A stretch of DNA of 6,195 nt. Source: JAGGYK01 sp034716155. GTDB lineage: Bacteria; Desulfobacterota; Desulfomonilia; UBA1062. The notes under the pieces are model-generated. The model worked only from the letters and a program-made list of their open reading frames with translations. It ran no database searches and was not told the DNA's origin. Each line of letters opens with the position of its first letter. Within the stretch, counting starts at the first letter, position 1. The position numbers and the translations under genes are program-made. The DNA is taken from positions 1 through 6,195 of the forward strand of contig JAYEFR010000012.1 of the NCBI GenBank assembly GCA_034716155.1, given 5' to 3'. Of the stretch, positions 5,193 through 6,195 are shown in pieces.

Positions 5193-6101
5193 TCAAGAGA
5201 TTCCGAGCCTGAATTTCAAGGAATTGAGTGTATTTTTCATGAGCATGGTGATGGTCATGGGGCCAACTCCCCCTGGCACGGGGGTGATCCAGCCGGCGAT
5301 TTCCTTGGCCGCCTCAAAATCCACATCACCTTTCAGGATGGCTACTTTTCTTCCGGTCTTTTCGCTTATCTTTTCGCCGACTCTATTGACGCCAACATCG
5401 ATGACACAGGCACCGGGTTTGATCCATTCAGGCTTGACCAGGCCGGGAACACCGGCGGCAACTATGAGGATGTCAGCGCGCTTACAATGGGAGGCCAGAT
5501 CCTTGGTTCTTGTATGAACTACTGTAACAGTGGAGTTTGCACCCGGTTCTTTCTGCAGCAGCATATTGGCAACCGGTTTGCCGACAATGTTAGACCTTCC
5601 CACCACCACAACTTCTGCGCCTTCTGTTTCAACGCCTGCCCGTCGAATCATTTCCTGAATACCGGAGGGAGTACACGGCGGAAACTTGACCACAGAACCG
5701 CCGATCATCAGCCGCCCCAAATTCACCGGGTGAAAGCCGTCGACGTCCTTGTCGGGGTCAATCGCATCGATAACCTTGTTCTCATCAATGTGTCTTGGAA
5801 GTGGCAGTTGAACCAGAACGCCATGGATCGTATCGTCCCTGTTATACTGGTCAACCAGGGCCAATAAGTCTTGTTCTGAAATGCTTTCCGGTTTGTTTAT
5901 ATGGATTTCTTTGAAACCGAGCCTCTTGGCTGTTTTAATCTTTCCTGTTACGTAAGATACAGAAGCAGGATCTTCACCAACCAGAATGGTCACCAATCCG
6001 GGAACTACTCCATATTCTTCCTTAATCTTTTTGACCTCGGCCTCGATCTCGGCCAGTATCTCCTGCCGGATCTCCCTCCCTTTGATCAGTTTTGCAGTCA
6101 A
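5193..6101 (-). CDS. folD: Bifunctional methylenetetrahydrofolate dehydrogenase/cyclohydrolase FolD
   Basis: FolD is a cytosolic enzyme that oxidises 5,10-methylene-tetrahydrofolate with NAD(P)+ and hydrolyses 5,10-methenyl-tetrahydrofolate to 10-formyl-tetrahydrofolate. It supplies one-carbon units for purine and formylmethionine synthesis; in acetogens and some sulfate reducers it also works in the methyl branch of the Wood-Ljungdahl pathway. The 302 residues match the family length. Visible motifs are SYVTGKIK (Y50, catalytic K54), VLVQLPLPRHI (96-105), DKDVDGFHPVNLGRL (D121), PPCTPSGI (141-148), the dinucleotide-binding VVVVGRSNIVGKP (164-176) and TPVPGGVGPMT (273-283). The start is a TTG at 6101. 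It is preferred because AAAGGAG lies seven bases upstream and because MTAKLIKG is the usual FolD opening. The gene is complete, has no neighbour in its direction within the window, and looks like the resident chromosomal gene. Confidence 0.97.
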   Translation of the reverse strand: MTAKLIKGREIRQEILAEIEAEVKKIKEEYGVVPGLVTILVGEDPASVSYVTGKIKTAKRLGFKEIHINKPESISEQDLLALVDQYNRDDTIHGVLVQLPLPRHIDENKVIDAIDPDKDVDGFHPVNLGRLMIGGSVVKFPPCTPSGIQEMIRRAGVETEGAEVVVVGRSNIVGKPVANMLLQKEPGANSTVTVVHTRTKDLASHCKRADILIVAAGVPGLVKPEWIKPGACVIDVGVNRVGEKISEKTGRKVAILKGDVDFEAAKEIAGWITPVPGGVGPMTITMLMKNTLNSLKFRLGIS

Positions 6102-6108
6102 CTTTCTT

Positions 6109-6115
6109 CTCCTTT
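6109..6115 (-). promoter_or_regulatory. Ribosome binding site of folD
   Basis: The minus strand reads AAAGGAG, then seven bases (AAGAAAG), then TTG. The strong Shine-Dalgarno match at ideal spacing supports the non-ATG start. Confidence 0.8.
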
Positions 6116-6154
6116 CTTGGAATTCCTGCAGATTTTATACTGCGCTTTATATTG

Positions 6155-6183
6155 TGTATAACACAGCACAAAATTTTGTTCAA
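6155..6183 (-). promoter_or_regulatory. Putative folD promoter
   Basis: On the minus strand TTGAAC (6183-6178) is followed after 17 bases by TATACA (6160-6155), a moderate sigma-70 match ~55 bases upstream of the TTG start. A short palindrome, TGTGTATAACACA (6153-6165), overlaps the -10 and could be an operator; it is too short to weigh much. The AT-rich region offers alternative -10 boxes such as TATAAA. Confidence 0.4.
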
Positions 6184-6195
6184 TTTTAATTAACC

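Noticed and set aside
5188..6189. Several plus-strand open frames over and beyond folD
   Set aside because: They are antisense or out of frame to folD, which is fully supported by family motifs; the small extensions past 6101 are AT-rich promoter DNA.
1..6195. CRISPR array, tRNA or rRNA genes
   Set aside because: No regularly spaced short repeats and no recognisable tRNA or rRNA sequence were seen on either strand.

Overview
The window looks like a piece of a mesophilic Gram-negative bacterial chromosome. The only housekeeping gene, folD at the right edge, has a sequence reminiscent of Desulfobacterota (former Deltaproteobacteria). That assignment is an impression from the protein and the mix of mobile elements, not a test. 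Everything left of folD is accessory DNA: transposase remnants, one nearly complete insertion sequence, and two stand-alone cargo genes (a trypsin-like protease and an AAA/DUF4143 ATPase) that each sit between repeats.

Layout. 1-~366 (minus): C-terminal part of an rve/DDE integrase-type transposase running off the left edge. 391-1158 (minus): a trypsin-like peptidase with an intact His/Asp/Ser triad, bracketed by a perfect 14-bp inverted repeat. The repeat contains GGCTAAC/GTTAGCC, and the bases after the stop resemble one half of an integron attC site. 1180-1445: non-coding or decayed DNA, including a fragment resembling an IS end. 1446-3165 (minus): an ISAs1-type transposase whose N-terminal ~200 residues are a DUF4338 (DruA-type) domain. 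It is split by a one-base frameshift in a run of nine A. 3227-3259: probable outer end of that element. 3381-3698 (minus): C-terminal fragment of an ISL3-type transposase, cut exactly where a 50-bp repeat starts. 3735-3945: intergenic DNA with a perfect TGTGA-N6-TCACA palindrome, a 34-bp palindrome and a consensus extended -10 sigma-70 promoter. 3946-5094 (plus): AAA_14/DUF4143 ATPase, apparently leaderless. 5104-5153: second copy of the 50-bp repeat. 5156-5187: hairpin between the converging ATPase and folD genes. 5193-6101 (minus): folD, with a TTG start set by a strong ribosome binding site.

How it fits together. folD serves one-carbon metabolism and is probably the resident chromosomal gene. 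The ATPase and the protease have no operon partners and look like individually mobilised cargo: one inside a pair of direct repeats, one inside an attC-like inverted repeat. No complete defence system, CRISPR array, rRNA or tRNA gene is visible. The DUF4338 domain here is part of a transposase, not of a Druantia operon.
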